Below are positions 26,135-38,186 of a stretch of DNA of 64,000 bases, piece by piece. The position numbers and the translations under genes are program-made. Each line of letters starts with the position of its first letter. Within the stretch, counting starts at the first letter, position 1. Source of the stretch: Tetranychus cinnabarinus (lineage: Eukaryota > Arthropoda > Arachnida > Trombidiformes > Tetranychidae); NCBI GenBank assembly GCA_022266195.1, contig WHVY01000004.1:4481501-4545500 (forward strand), in the 5' to 3' direction. The notes beneath the pieces were generated by a model, which worked only from the letters and a program-made list of their open reading frames with translations, was not told the origin of the DNA and searched no databases.

Positions 26135-27350
26135 TCAACTTCCCAATACTAGTCTTACTGTTCTTACTAGCAAAATAACACTTAGAGGTTTGATGTTTTT
26201 ATTGTTAAACTTGATTTTGTTTACTGATTCAACATTGGATTTCGTGTTCTCGACTTTCAGTTTTTCTTGACTTTTTTTCAAACCTACAACAATGTCAACT
26301 TCTGGATGCCACTGGAAAGTTTCTCTGTTAGTCAATCCTATGGTAGATTTAACTTCTTGTTGATCATTAGTTACTGCTTCTTTTTTAGTTGGAGCTATTT
26401 TACTAGATTCTGTTAGTCCAGCTTCAAATTTATCTTCAGTTAATTCTGAACTGCGAACAAATTTATTAGCAAAATAAGCGCTTAGGGGGTTTGATGATGC
26501 TCCTTGTTGTTTAACTTGAATTTGTTTACTATCTGATTCAACAGGGACTTTCTCGTTCTCGACTTTCAGTTTTTCTTGAATTTTTTTCAAACCTACAACA
26601 ATGTCAACTTCCTCACCAAGAATTATAGCTTGAGCGTTAGCATCCATTTGAAGTTTTATTTCGCATTTGTTCAGTGATTTAGGAGATGCAATTGTATTTG
26701 GAGCACTTGAATCCATTGATTTATTCTGATAGTTTTCTTTAGTTGAAGGTGCTCGATGAGATTATCGTTTATTCTTCAAGAAAGTTGGACAATTTTTCGG
26801 TTTCATCAGCATAGTTATCATCGTCTTCTAATGCTGCTCCAAATGTTTCATCAGTAATTTTTAAAAGTTTATTTTCACTAAGAATTGCCGTCAGAGGTAC
26901 TGCTTTTCTAACTCATCTGAAAATCCTGATTTTAAAGGTTTATAACCGATTCAGAAAAGCTCCCTTGTATCTTCGGACCATTTTCACAGCTGTAAAAAGT
27001 CTTACACCAATCGATTGAGTTGTTGGTTTTATGATATCTCTAAGAACATCAGTGAGAGATGCTTTTGGGTCTCGAAGACCTGCGAAAGCTTCTGTTTGTG
27101 ATCCTTTGAAATCATCTTTAGTATGAACTTTTTTCGGAGCTATGCCAAATAAACTGAAATCTTCATCGTCCATAAAATCTTCTGGCTTACTCTTGACCAA
27201 CTTTTTATCTCATCTTTCTTCCTTTTTTGATACATATTGTGAAGGTATCCAACCTTTCTCGGTTCCAACCATATTGAAATATCCGGCAGAAAAACCTCCA
27301 GTAAAAGCTCCATGAAATCGTTCTCTTCCATTCTCGTACAGGTAGATCAG
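26135..27350 (-). pseudogene. Decayed partial copy of GPATCH1 (G-patch domain protein 1)
   Basis: Reading down the minus strand, successive frames match GPATCH1 in order. First comes the N-terminal block RFHGAFTGGFSAGYFN (about 27335-27285). Then follow PEDFMDDEDFSLFGIAPK (about 27190-27135), a degraded G-patch around 26990-26940, a FGAALEDDDNY piece near 26850, and an LTNRETFQWHP piece near 26330. The intact family protein has roughly 900 residues and binds the spliceosome; this copy has lost large segments. In-frame stops, at least two frameshifts (one near 27210) and the ruined glycine-rich G-patch show it is not a functional GPATCH1. The 3' third (26135-26716) remains an ATG-started 193-codon frame containing an internal duplication. 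It might be transcribed, but coding function is doubtful. No introns are apparent, so a retrocopy or a duplicated fragment are both possible. Confidence 0.8.
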
Positions 27351-29019
27351 CACTGAGTTTAAAAAAGTTCAGTATTTGTATCGATAACAACAATTTTCTG
27401 GGGATGTTTTACCCTGATAATCTGTTAATTGATGGAAGTGCATTATTAACAAGCTTTGAATTTTCAATTTATTAATAGCTCAGGCAATCGATTGTATGAA
27501 ATTGCTATTACTCGCTGTCGACCTCAAAGAGCCTCAAAAGACCTCAAAAGACCTCAAATAATCTACTAAATTATCGAATAAAAGTTAACTTCGAACAAAA
27601 AAGTATTTTCGATATTATAACCTCCTTATTGTTGATACAGTTTGATAATTTAAGGTAAAATTGTTCGATTGATTGTGATTTTTCTTTCATTTATTGCTAA
27701 ATTATTTTTATCACGAAAGTGCAGGCAATTATTATTAGTAAAACAATGTTTAATTTACTTGAAGAGTTGTTTGTTTTTTTCATTTCAATTTCAGGTTATT
27801 CAATTGATTATACTTTCTAATGAGATTTGCCTTTTCATTTTTGCAAAAATATTTTCCTGAAACTGACAATTCAATGGAAGAGGCGAGACTTGAAACTGAA
27901 AAAAGGCTGCAAAAAATGTTGTTCATCTATAGATTGGCCTTTTTACACTGAAGATGTTTAACCTGTCAAATACAGTTTAATTAACTGCCAATAACAATTA
28001 ATTGGATTCTGATTTTCAGTCATTCACTCGATGGTTTTGCTGGTCGATAAAGTTAATTGGTCGGGTTTCAACTAAGTTATAGTTTCGCAAAGTGATAATT
28101 GTTGTCATTATAATTGAATGTGTTCATCATTAACGTTTACTGAATGACTATGTTTCATGTGCTGGCTTTTTTGCTAACTTTAATGATCTCATTGATCAGT
28201 AATCATAATAAAGATTGGAATCGATTAACAACATTTACTCTTGTTAATTTGTTCGCATTCAATTCAATTTGTCTTGTTGCTTGGGAAACTGTTTATTGTA
28301 ATTGCATTAGTTTGGTAAAAATAATGACTTCAACAGTAAATTCAATTAATTGATCAATAATAATGTTAACATGATGATAAAATCTCACAATTTGTTGTCA
28401 AAAGTTAAACCACAAACAAGGTTAAGGAATCGATGGTTAATATTGAGATTATCATTATGATTTTTATTCAATAATAATGTAACAATATAAAGCAAAGTTA
28501 TCATAATAATCAAATTATCTTTCATCGGGCAAAATATCATTTAGTTACGGTTGATAATGAAATATTTAGGTTTGATATTCAATTTGAATCAGTCGACTGA
28601 TTCGGACATTGGTCAAATAATTCTAGAAGATACATTTAATTCGTTTAGCTCAATATTTGATCAATGTTTCGACTAATGTACATTTTATTGATAAGTTTGA
28701 TTCAAATCATTGAAATGAAAATTCAATTTTGAAAATGAACAAATGTGTGTACTGTAGAGACATCTAGCGAGAGCGAAGCAAACTATCGATCCTTGAAAAG
28801 TAATTACGTTTTTGCTGTCAATTGTAACCACAATGATGATGACAATTTAACCCATAACTGTACAAAAATCTGGCTAAGTTTCATTATTAAACATTTAATG
28901 TTTGAAATTATTTGTTAATCTATTTTTCAATTTCAAGCTGATTTGCTTATTTGGACTATGGCTGTAATGAATTACGCCTTTTCAGCTTTTGCTGTTCTTC
29001 AACTTTACCAAACACTTTA
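27351..29019. other. Intergenic DNA with a small tandem repeat
   Basis: No gene is supported. A 10-bp tandem unit (CCTCAAAAGA-like, about 3.5 copies) lies at 27521-27558. The remainder is AT-rich single-copy sequence between the GPATCH1 remnant and the first ABCC gene. Confidence 0.5.
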
Positions 29020-29237
29020 CAGTAGGGGTTAGTGTTAAGTTAACGAACGTGAAGGTTTTTTTCATAGTCGCCCTCTAACAATAAATTAAAGTACCATTAG
29101 AATCGAACTTTTTTTGTCCAGTTTTCTATTGCATTGTTTTTTCTTGTCTCTAGAAACTAAATATGCTCGAGATGGCGACACTTAAAAATTAACTTAACTC
29201 TGACCCGTTTTTGTTAACGTAACCCTAACACCTACTG
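29020..29237. mobile_element. 218-bp MITE with TA target site (Tc1/mariner type)
   Basis: The ends are inverted repeats of about 27 bp starting CAGTAGGGGTTAGTGTTAAG on the left and CAGTAGGTGTTAGGGTTACG on the right (reverse complement). TA dinucleotides flank at 29018-29019 and 29238-29239. There is no coding capacity. It sits about 300 bp upstream of the first ABCC start codon, within its likely promoter. Confidence 0.75.
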
Positions 29238-29429
29238 TACCTAGTATTATATAAGATTTAAATAATCGTAGTTTTACTGCATGACAATCAAATGAATGAT
29301 AAGGAAATCTCGATTTAGAAATTTCTATACAAATTAACGAGTTGGAATGGCTTATCAAATTGTAATTGTTCTCAAAATCTTTATGAACACAGCTCAATTG
29401 TTCTTATTCTATTGCTACAATACAATAAT

Positions 29430-29542
29430 TCCCGAAAACCCCGGATCTACTATCATATCAATGGTTGAGTGTTGATGCTTATTTTGGTTCTGGTTGCTGA
29501 ATCAAAATATTCAGTTATGTTAACGTATTAAAAGATATTACA
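29430..29542 (+). promoter_or_regulatory. Conserved 5' flank/UTR of the first ABCC gene
   Basis: The ACTATCATATCAAT block near 29450 and the TCAAAATATTCAGTTATGTT and AAGATATTACAATG blocks just before the ATG recur before the second gene (49036-49123). They recur in part before the third (56718-56858). This marks a shared promoter or leader; no TATA box is clear. Confidence 0.5.
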
Positions 29543-32500
29543 ATGGCAGTGTTAACCAGTTCAAAACCTAAACCTTTACCACACGATAATGTCAACATTT
29601 TCTCAAAAATTTTAATTCTGTAAGTATTTTTGAATCATTAATCAGTCAATTTATTCTCAACCGTCTTTCAATTGTTTCTCAATCTACTTCAGCTGGATTT
29701 ATCCTCTTTTCAAGACTGGATTCAAGAAAAAGGATTTAGACTTTCAGGATATTTATCAAGTCAGTGTTCATGATCACTCAGACCAGTTGAGAGATAAATT
29801 GAAAAGGTAACTTATTTTTCTATTTTTGTCTGTTTTCACTAAAACTAATCTACTATTACAACATTGAAGTTCTCGGAAAATCAATTTTCAATGCATGCTA
29901 TTGATGTTTCCTTTTTAATACTCTAACTCTAACTCTAACTTTTAGTAACTCTAATTGCATAGATTAAAATTTGGTTCAAAGCATGAAGACTCAAATGAAG
30001 TCAAGTAATACAAGTATGTCCATACAGTCTCATAGTTTAGTATCTGATTTTTATCAGTAACATGGAAAATCTATTTAATAATTAACCTCAAAGAGTAAAG
30101 AAAAGACAGCTCTCCAAGTAAACAATGAGAAGCGAGGTTAGCCGGTGGCAAGGAAGTAAAGGAAGCTTCCTTTACTTTCTGACCGGTGGTAAGCGTAAAC
30201 GAGAACCCTCATTTTTTCATAAAAGTCTCAGTTAGCTGAGTAAGCTTCTCTGTAACAGTAGCTGTTTTAAGGTAGCAAATAAATCAAAGAGAATAATTGG
30301 CTACAAATGAAACTTTAATCAGATAAGATAAGAAGGAGAGAAAAAATAAGGCGCCAAAAATATTCACAAGACATGAGCTGTTTGTGTTGGTTACATTACA
30401 CGTGCTAAATAGTAAAAAGTATTTCTTTAACCACCTTATTTGACTTGAACTTGTTCATCTAACAATCGTAAGATTATTAATAAATAGTTAATAAATGATA
30501 TGAATTATATTTGTTTCATAGAGAATGGCTGAAAGAGTTACAGAAAAATAAACCGAGTCTGGCTAAAGCAATATTGAGAGCCTTTGGTCCACAATACATT
30601 ATTTCGTCTCTTGTCATTACTGGTTATGAGGTAAGTTACAGCTTATTGTTCTGAAAGTTCACCATTGAACCTTCTAATTCAAACGAATAAAAACAATTCT
30701 TCTCTCGATTTGCTCAGCAACTTATACTTAAAATAGCTCAACCCTTTCTACTTGGAGCCATTTTGGACTATTTCGCTGGTATAGCCTTTACTCAGGGATA
30801 TGACATCTATTATATTGGCGTGGCTTTTTGTTTATGCTCAATGTTTTATATAATAAGCCACCATGCCTGGCTTGTGTACATACATCGAATCGGGATGAGA
30901 GTAAGAATAGCTGTTCAAAGTTTATTGATGGAGAAGACATTCGTACTCAGTAAATCAGCTTTACACAACAATAAAGTGGGAAACATTATAAACTTGATGT
31001 CGAATGATGTAACCAAATTTGATGAGGTAAAGTCACAGAATTCAAAATTTGTATTGAAATGCTAAAATTATTCTGACTCTGCGATCTTTTTTTGTAACAT
31101 TGAAGTGTTCCAAATTTGCTCATTCTCTTTTCATGGCTCCCCTGGAAGCCCTCGTCATTTCGATTATACTCTTCTATAATCTTGGTTACTCTTATGTCAT
31201 TGGTCTCATTTTATTGATAGCCTTTGTACCATTGCAAGCATATATCGGGAAGACCTTTGGTGCTATAAGACGGGTCATTGCTAAGTGGACCGATAAACGG
31301 ATCAAGTTAATGGGAGAAATTATTGGAGGAATGAAGGTTATCAAACTGTATGCCTGGGAAAAGCCTTTTGCTGATATGATTGCCAAAATACGAAGGTTAG
31401 CATCAAGATTGATAAGTCCATGTGCTATCTAATGAACATTAACTTATATCTTCAAATTCATTAATAATATTTTATGTTTCTTTACTATTTCAGATCCGAA
31501 ATTATGCAAATTCGTAAATCATTCATACTGAGGGCAATTAATTTCACACTGATGTTTGTAACAACGAAAACTATCCTTTTTGCTGTTTTTATAACTTATG
31601 TGTTAACCGGACACAATTTAACCGCTAAAAAAGTTTTCGTAACTCAAGCTTTTTTCAATTCACTCCAACTCTCATTGACAAATTATTTTCCTAAAGGAGT
31701 TTCAAATTTGTCGGAAGCACTGGTGTCATGTAGACGTCTAACTGTGAGTTGTAATTTAGACCATATATAATTCAATTTATAATTTTTAAAATTTAATTTT
31801 TTCCAGGACTTCTTGTTGCTTGAAGAAAAAAAAGCATTAGATTTAACCTCCAAAGACACGCCAAAATTGCTTAAAACAAAAGAAAAGAATAATAATTACC
31901 TTAAATTGAGTAATTTAGTCGCAACATGGGACTCAAGTGATGAAGAACCTACTCTCGACGGAATTTCAATGAACGTAGAAAGTGGAGAATTGGCTTTAGT
32001 AGTTGGTTCTGTTGGCACAGGAAAATCATCTTTACTTCTGGCAATTATGAAAGAGATTATTATCAAAAGTGGTTCTATCGATGTTAATGGTACATTATCA
32101 TATGCCTCGCAAGAATCATGGACTTGGAATGCCTCTATTCGTGATAACATTACTTTTGGTCTAGAATTTGATGAAAAAAGATACAAAAAAGTTCTTGAAG
32201 TGACAGCTCTTCAACGAGATGTTGATATACTACCATATGGCGATAAAACGCTCGTTGGTGAAAGAGGGGTGGGTTTAAGTGGAGGTCAACGAGCAAGAGT
32301 CAATCTCGCAAGGTAAGTTTGTCTTATTTATTAAATCTTAAATATTATCTTTATCTTATTACAATTTTTCTTGTATTTTGACAGATCGATTTATAGAGAA
32401 GCTGATATCTACTTATTTGATGATCCCTTGAGTGCGGTCGATGCCAGTGTAGCAGCAACAATTTTTCAAAAGTGAGCACCGAAGCAATGTTCTGATTTCA

Positions 32501-35500
32501 AATTGAAGAAATCTATAATTTGTTCATTTATTCTCATTATTTAGGTGTTTCAAAGAATTTCTCAAAGACAAGGTCATCATTTTAGTTACGCATCAGATAC
32601 AGTTTTTAAGAAATGCTGATAAAGTTTTATTGCTATCAGAAGATAAATCAATATTTTACGACAATATATCGGATCTTGATCAAGGACCTATGGAAATTGA
32701 GTTAGCTTTGAGTCATAACTCACCAGGAAAAGCTGCTAAAGCTGAATCGGTTCAAGAAGAAAGAAAACTTACGAGATCTGATTCATCTGTTTCAGCAGAG
32801 TCAGAAGTATCGGAAGTAGATTCAAATGATGATCTATTTATTCTTGATAAACCTCGAATTGCTGAAGAAACAAAAAAATCTGGTGAAGTTGCTTCTTGGG
32901 TCTATTGGGCCTACGCTAAAGCTGGAGCTAATAGTATTTTAATTATTACTTGCGTGATTTTAAACTTGGCTTCACAAGTTTTGTTCAATGGGACTGACCT
33001 TTGGTTATCTAAATGGACTAACGAGGTGCAATACGGTACACTTATCACTGACGGAACTACAAATGATCATTCAAATACCACCAATCAAATAACTGCTGAT
33101 AGTAATCAAAGTATAAACATATCTTACAACTCGATTATTTATTCGTTTATCATCGTTTCTCTTCTCATAACGGATTTGGCTCGTTCACTGATCTTCTTCT
33201 ACATTTGTAATCGTGCCTCCATCAATTTGCACGATTCAATCTTCATTAGAGTTTTAAGATCGCCGATGGCTTTATTCGAAAGTCAACCGATTGGTCAGTC
33301 TTTTTGAATTGTTGAAAGCATAAACTAATTTTAATATTCTTATTTCATGTTTAGGTCGAATACTGAATCGTTTTTCTCGGGATCTGGGAATTATTGACGA
33401 GCTTCTTCCTCTAAGCGCCTATACGGTTTTAACGGTAAAATGTTTAATTTTTATAATAAGTTCAGAATATTAATACAATGCAACATCTCTTAGTTGTATT
33501 GCATCTTATCACATCTAACAACTTTCAAGTGTTTTGACTAATTTTTCATAATTCAGACTTCTTTCCAAGTAGCAGGAATTTTAATAACCGTTGGTTATGT
33601 TTCATGGTACCTTATCTTCCCTGCAATCATACTTTTAATACTCGCGTGTACATGGCGAACTATTTATATCCCTACTGGACAAGCGATTAAACGACTTGAA
33701 GGAGTCGGTAAGTATATATTCATGTCTATGCGTTTCTCTATTATATTAATAAATTACAGCTGGTTACTACAATTTGTGATATTGTATTTATGCGTAAAAT
33801 TTTGTACAAACTTTCTTAATTTGATATTCTTGTGCACTGGAAAAATGAATATTAAGTCTATGCTATCTGGTTTGTACTCATCGATTTAACGAATGTACAT
33901 ATCGATCATTAATAAATGATAATTAATCAAGATTTCATGAATGATAATATGATGCTATTATGATTTTATTTTTTAGCCCGTAGTCCAGTTTATTCTCACA
34001 TCTCAACTACAATTGATGGTTTACCAACAATCCGAGCTTTTGGAACGGAAGAAATGTTCACTGATCAATTTCGAGTAATTTTGAATAATCACTCAGCAAC
34101 TTGGTTCCTTTTTCTTTGTGCCTCTCGCACTCTTGGCATTTTAATTGATTGGACATGTGTTTTTTATACGACGATAACAACTTTTGCGCTCATCGCTTCA
34201 GCTAACTGTAAGTTGTCTCCCGTATACCTCACAGTTAAACAAACCCTTTATTTGTGTATCTGGGAAAATAGTGAGCCCTAGAAAATTTCTTTGAAAACAA
34301 ACTTTAGAGAAAACCGATTTTTTGATGTTTCTCAGGTCGATAAATAGTGAATGACTAAAAGGTAAATCAGATATGTTCGCTTAAAACAGAAATACACTTT
34401 TCGAAGTGAATTGAGTGTTAAACTAAAACTAAATCCTTTATATTTTTGTTTCCATCCAGTGATTCCTGCTGGTGATGCTGGAATGGCTTTATCCAATGCC
34501 TTTGGGTTGATGAGACTAATGCAATATTTCATCCGACAGTCAACTGAATTTGAAAGTCAAATGACTTCAGTCGAACGTATTGTTGAATACACAACTTTAC
34601 CTTTGGAAGCTGAATTAGAAACTGAAAAGAGGCCACCACCAGAATGGCCAACTAAAGGATTAATCAAATTTGACCATTTGACACTTCAATATCCAACAGC
34701 ACCTAAACCCACACTTGAAAATATAACAATAACCATTCACTCTGGTGAGAAAATTGGTGTTGTTGGAAGAACTGGAGCTGGAAAAAGTTCACTTTTATCC
34801 TGTTTATTCCGAATTGTTGAATTTGATGGTTCCCTTGAAATCGATGGAATTAATATTCAAGAAATCGGTCTTCATGATTTAAGGAGAAAAGTATCGATCA
34901 TTCCTCAAGAACCAATTTTATTTGCTGGAACTGTTCGAACCAACTTAGATCCATTTAGTGAACATAAAGATGCTGAATTATGGGAAGCTCTTGATGATGT
35001 CCAACTGAAGGAAACTGTTTTGGAATTACATGATCATCTTGATCATGAGATTCTAGAAGGTGGATCAAACTTTTCTGTTGGACAGAGACAACTGATTTGT
35101 CTGGCACGAGCTTTGCTTCGTAATAATAAGGTTTTAGTTATTGATGAAGCAACAGCAAATGTAGACCATAAAACAGATTCACTTATTCAAAATACAATCC
35201 GAACTAAATTTGCTCATTGCACTGTGTTGACGATTGCTCATCGATTGAACACAATTATCGATTCTAGTCGTGTTCTTGTAAGTTGCCTTGTAAATTACTC
35301 ATAACTGGTTTATTAATTTCAATTGAATTCATTTATATTTACAGGTTCTTGATGCTGGTAAAGTTGAAGAATTTGAAGTTCCATATAATCTACTTCAGAG
35401 AAAAACATCTCTTTTCTCTAAACTTGTAGCTAAAACTGGTAAAACAATGAGTGCAAGACTGTACAAAATGGCAGCTGATGCTACAAGGAATTTGCAGCAA

Positions 35501-35503
35501 TAA
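29543..35503 (+). CDS. ABCC (MRP4-like) transporter, copy 1 of 3
   Basis: There are fourteen exons: 29543-29619, 29693-29806, 30522-30630, 30718-31026, 31106-31395, 31494-31743, 31807-32312, 32385-32471, 32545-33293, 33355-33434, 33557-33707, 33977-34207, 34460-35277 and 35345-35503. They join without a break into 1309 residues. The order is TMD1, NBD1, linker, TMD2, NBD2, with no extra N-terminal TMD0, as in short MRPs such as ABCC4. NBD1 has Walker A GSVGTGKS (450-457), signature LSGGQ (540-544) and Walker B IYLFDD, with Asp at the catalytic Glu position, as is usual for ABCC. NBD2 has GRTGAGKS (1087-1094), SVGQ (1190-1193), LVIDE and His1245, so it should hydrolyse ATP. Family members export conjugated organic anions and cyclic nucleotides; the substrate here is unknown. 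The exon-5 donor is the weak GTTAGC. The C-terminal tail is shorter than in its paralogues. An ATTAAA at 35590 may serve as poly(A) signal. Confidence 0.95.
30155..30176. repeat. Perfect 22-bp palindrome in intron 2 of ABCC copy 1
   Basis: The sequence is an exact palindrome centred on AAGCTT (half-site AGTAAAGGAAG), flanked by direct CCGGTGG repeats at about 30142 and 30182. It is absent from intron 2 of the other two genes, so it is an insertion or a local novelty. Confidence 0.7.
30330..30405 (+). promoter_or_regulatory. Conserved block within intron 2 of ABCC copy 1
   Basis: A stretch with AATAAGGCGCCAAAA, ATTCACAAGACATGAGCTG and TTGGTTACATTACACG is almost identical to 49889-49956 in copy 2. 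It is recognisable at 57955-58017 in copy 3, while surrounding intron sequence has diverged. A retained splicing or transcriptional element is possible. Confidence 0.45.
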
Positions 35504-35796
35504 GGCGACAATTTTCAAAGAGGAATAACTTCGATCATGGAAGTTCAATATTTTTTAATTTGATTCAAGTTATTTTTCATTAGTTTTAGATTAAATAACA
35601 TAAAAAAATAATTGATTTAAGTTCATTTCACATTGCGCGAGACTATGGCCCGTATTCATCAACTGAAATCAAGCTTGATTCTTGAATCAGATTAACAAAT
35701 TCGTGTTTTTTTGTTTTACAAACAAAGATGAATTAATCTTGAATTAAGACTAATTGACTAATAGGACCAGTCTGATCTTGAGATCAATTACAAGTA

Positions 35797-36422
35797 CAGT
35801 ATTTTTCAAAAAAACTGTCAGTTCTCTATGTTCGTTTCACGATGGAATATCTCTGATATTTTACGTGGGAATTTCATCAAATTCTGCTAAGGAACTAAAA
35901 CGTGTTCAGTGAACTTGATTTTCAAAAAATCTCAGCATTTAGAGTGCGATTTGTACGAGAAAATTTAGATTGAAATGACCTCAGCTGCCTAAAATCATGG
36001 AAAAAGACTGCAAGTCTATTTTGGATTGAAAAATGTCTCAAACTTAGGCTTTGGCATTGCTAATGTGTGCTGAGTCAATCGTATAATCATTTTCAGAGTT
36101 GAAAATAAAATTATAAAGTCCGAGTTTACGGCAAATAAGAGTTAATTCGGGTCGGTCACCCTAATTTCAACCAACCAACAGGTGGCGCTTATCATTTCTC
36201 CATTATAAACTCCATAGAAGTTTTTAACTTCCATAATTTTTGCACTAAAGACTCGACTTGTTATGTGTATAAAAGTCGAAGGACGGCACATATCATGCTA
36301 ATTTTTTTCCAAATTTCATCTTTGACTCATATAGTTTTAGCCCAGCTAATCTCAATTATCTAAAGTTTATAATTAATGAAAAATGAATGCTTTAATTACT
36401 GACAATTTTTTGAAAAATACTG
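35797..36422. mobile_element. 626-bp Tc1/mariner-type nonautonomous element
   Basis: Both ends read CAGTATTTTTCAAAAAA followed by a TGTCAGT motif as inverted repeats of about 26 bp. TA flanks at 35795-35796 and 36423-36424. I find no transposase reading frame inside. It lies just downstream of ABCC copy 1. Confidence 0.8.
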
Positions 36423-36497
36423 TATATTTATTAAGACCACTATTCGTATCTTTTATGATATCACCATGTTTTTTGAGTGAAAAGTAAAATCCAAATA

Positions 36498-36843
36498 TTA
36501 GGCTGATCCATTCAAAATTTTCCGGGGTTTCGGAGCAGCTTTCAGCGGTTACTAAACTGAAGTTGGGTGACTAAACATCATTCTGCGCCATCATTTTTCC
36601 TCTAGTTTCCCACGCTCAAGTCTTTTCTTAACAATGGATTTCAATTAGCTATAAAAAACGAAAATTCTAAAGTTGAAATGATAGGAATTGTTTAGTATTT
36701 GGTATTGAAAGATTATACTGCAGGCCACATCCATGATGAACTCAAGAAAATGTTCCCGACCAATCCCTCAACAGACAGGACCGTGAGAAGTTGGGTAGCA
36801 TCCTCAAAGAATGGTGAAAATGTTGCAGAAGAGAGACGATCTA
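36498..36843 (+). mobile_element. Mariner 5' fragment, inactive
   Basis: The element starts TTAGGCTGATCC after a TA, the same terminus as the mariner at 40256-41535. The N-terminal transposase helix-turn-helix region follows (DYTAGHIHDELKKMFP, then TDRTVRSWV) with several in-frame stops before it. Similarity to the other copy fades near 36843. A middle piece of the same transposase reappears at 37816-38081, so the element was split by other DNA. Confidence 0.8.
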
Positions 36844-37454
36844 ACCTTTTCTTCATCATGGTCACCAAGAGAAGATATAAGCTCAAAATATGTTTTACCA
36901 TAAAAAACAGAGTAAGTAGAGAAGGTTTTATACCTACATTTATGTGCTTCAAACTTCTACCCTTTCACTGTCTTATAACTTAATGTATTAAAGATTTACT
37001 TTTTCATCTTCACTTTGTTAGGAGCTGAATAATAAGCGTCAAAAGTCTATGTATTCACATAGGGAATATAATGGGTAAAGTCATCCTGGCGATCCCACTA
37101 AATTAACAGAATTTAACAACTGACACACAATTAATATGTCGTTAGAACGAGCATTGAAAACACTTTTATTTAATATATTTTCCACGTCTGTAATTCCATC
37201 CAGTGTCGAGTCACAAATCATCAAAATTTAACTTTCACGTTTTCACAATAATATTGAATATTTCAAAAGATAATCTTATTTCAAAGACAATTAATGTTTT
37301 TATCATTAACTCAATACATCGTTCGAAAGCCCTTTCTAAGTCCCTTTGAATAATGTAAGTTCATTTAATTTAACTCTATGCTTCATTCAAATTTAACCCA
37401 AAATGATAATTTCTTGATTCTCATACTTATCAATGTTGTTTAATTTTTTACAAT
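36844..37454. other. Unassigned DNA between mariner and hAT pieces
   Basis: No gene or repeat was recognised. The sequence lies inside the broken mariner copy and may belong to the inserted hAT-containing segment. Confidence 0.4.
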
Positions 37455-37815
37455 TCAGGTGGTGATTTGAAAAGAAGTGTGATGACAAATTGTCATGGTG
37501 GCTCATCAAAAATTCATTACCATTTAGGACTGTTGATTCCGAATATTTCAAGGCGATCATCGCTAATTTGAATTCATATTATGAACCACCGACAAGAAAG
37601 AAAGTTGTTTCAATTATTGAACAAATTGGTGAACAAAAAATGGAACTAATGAAGAATCATCTCAAATTGATAAAATGGTTTTGTCTAACAAGCGATGGAT
37701 GGAAAGACATAATGAATCCAAACTCATACTTAGGCTTAACAATTCATTATTTTGATGATTATGAGCTTCAATCTCTCTGTTTATCAGTTGAAGTTTTTAA
37801 TGAATCAATGACATG
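37455..37815 (+). mobile_element. hAT-type transposase fragment
   Basis: An open frame from about 37477 to 37815 encodes a stretch ending in LTSDGW, then SYLGLTIHYF, followed by a Leu/Cys-rich strand. This is the catalytic-core start typical of hAT/ZBED transposases. The zinc finger and the C-terminal dimerisation region are missing. At about 37816 the match switches abruptly to mariner transposase in another frame. Confidence 0.7.
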
Positions 37816-38081
37816 GGGAAGAAACTGATCATGTTTTAGCTGCTAATATTCATGAAACCCAGATGTTTGATAATGTCAATTGACTACATGGTATTGCTTC
37901 CTACAAGCTGCGTCCTGAGTAGACTACTGTGACTGGTGCTGTTGATAAAGAATTTTTAGAAGCTCATTTAGACAACAGTATGGATACAAAAAATAGAAAA
38001 TTCATGTGACTTCTTCACGAAAATTCACAGCCGCACATAGCAGCTGTTGTTACAGAGTATTTGAAAAATAAAATTTATTAA
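37816..38081 (+). mobile_element. Mariner transposase middle fragment, inactive
   Basis: The translation follows the transposase at 40256-41535 over its central part (PE-TTVTGA, KEFLEAHLDN, LLHEN-QPH, TEYLKNK), with at least three in-frame stops. The catalytic Asp of the HDN motif is Glu here. The 3' part and inverted repeat are missing. Confidence 0.75.
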
Positions 38082-38186
38082 ATAAAACTAATTCAATGGA
38101 ACATAGTAAGGTTCATAAGGGAAAAAGCAAAGGCTGGATACAAACAAAAGAGAGTTACAATTTAGTTGTGTTGATGTCAAGTTTAT

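Noticed and set aside
29927..29955. CTCTAA tandem run in intron 2 of ABCC copy 1, resembling a telomeric repeat
   Set aside because: Only about three units and not the arthropod TTAGG motif.
31896..32186. Minus-strand frames opposite NBD1 of the ABCC genes (also near 51403-51666 and 59465-59719)
   Set aside because: Shadows of the highly conserved NBD1 coding exon.
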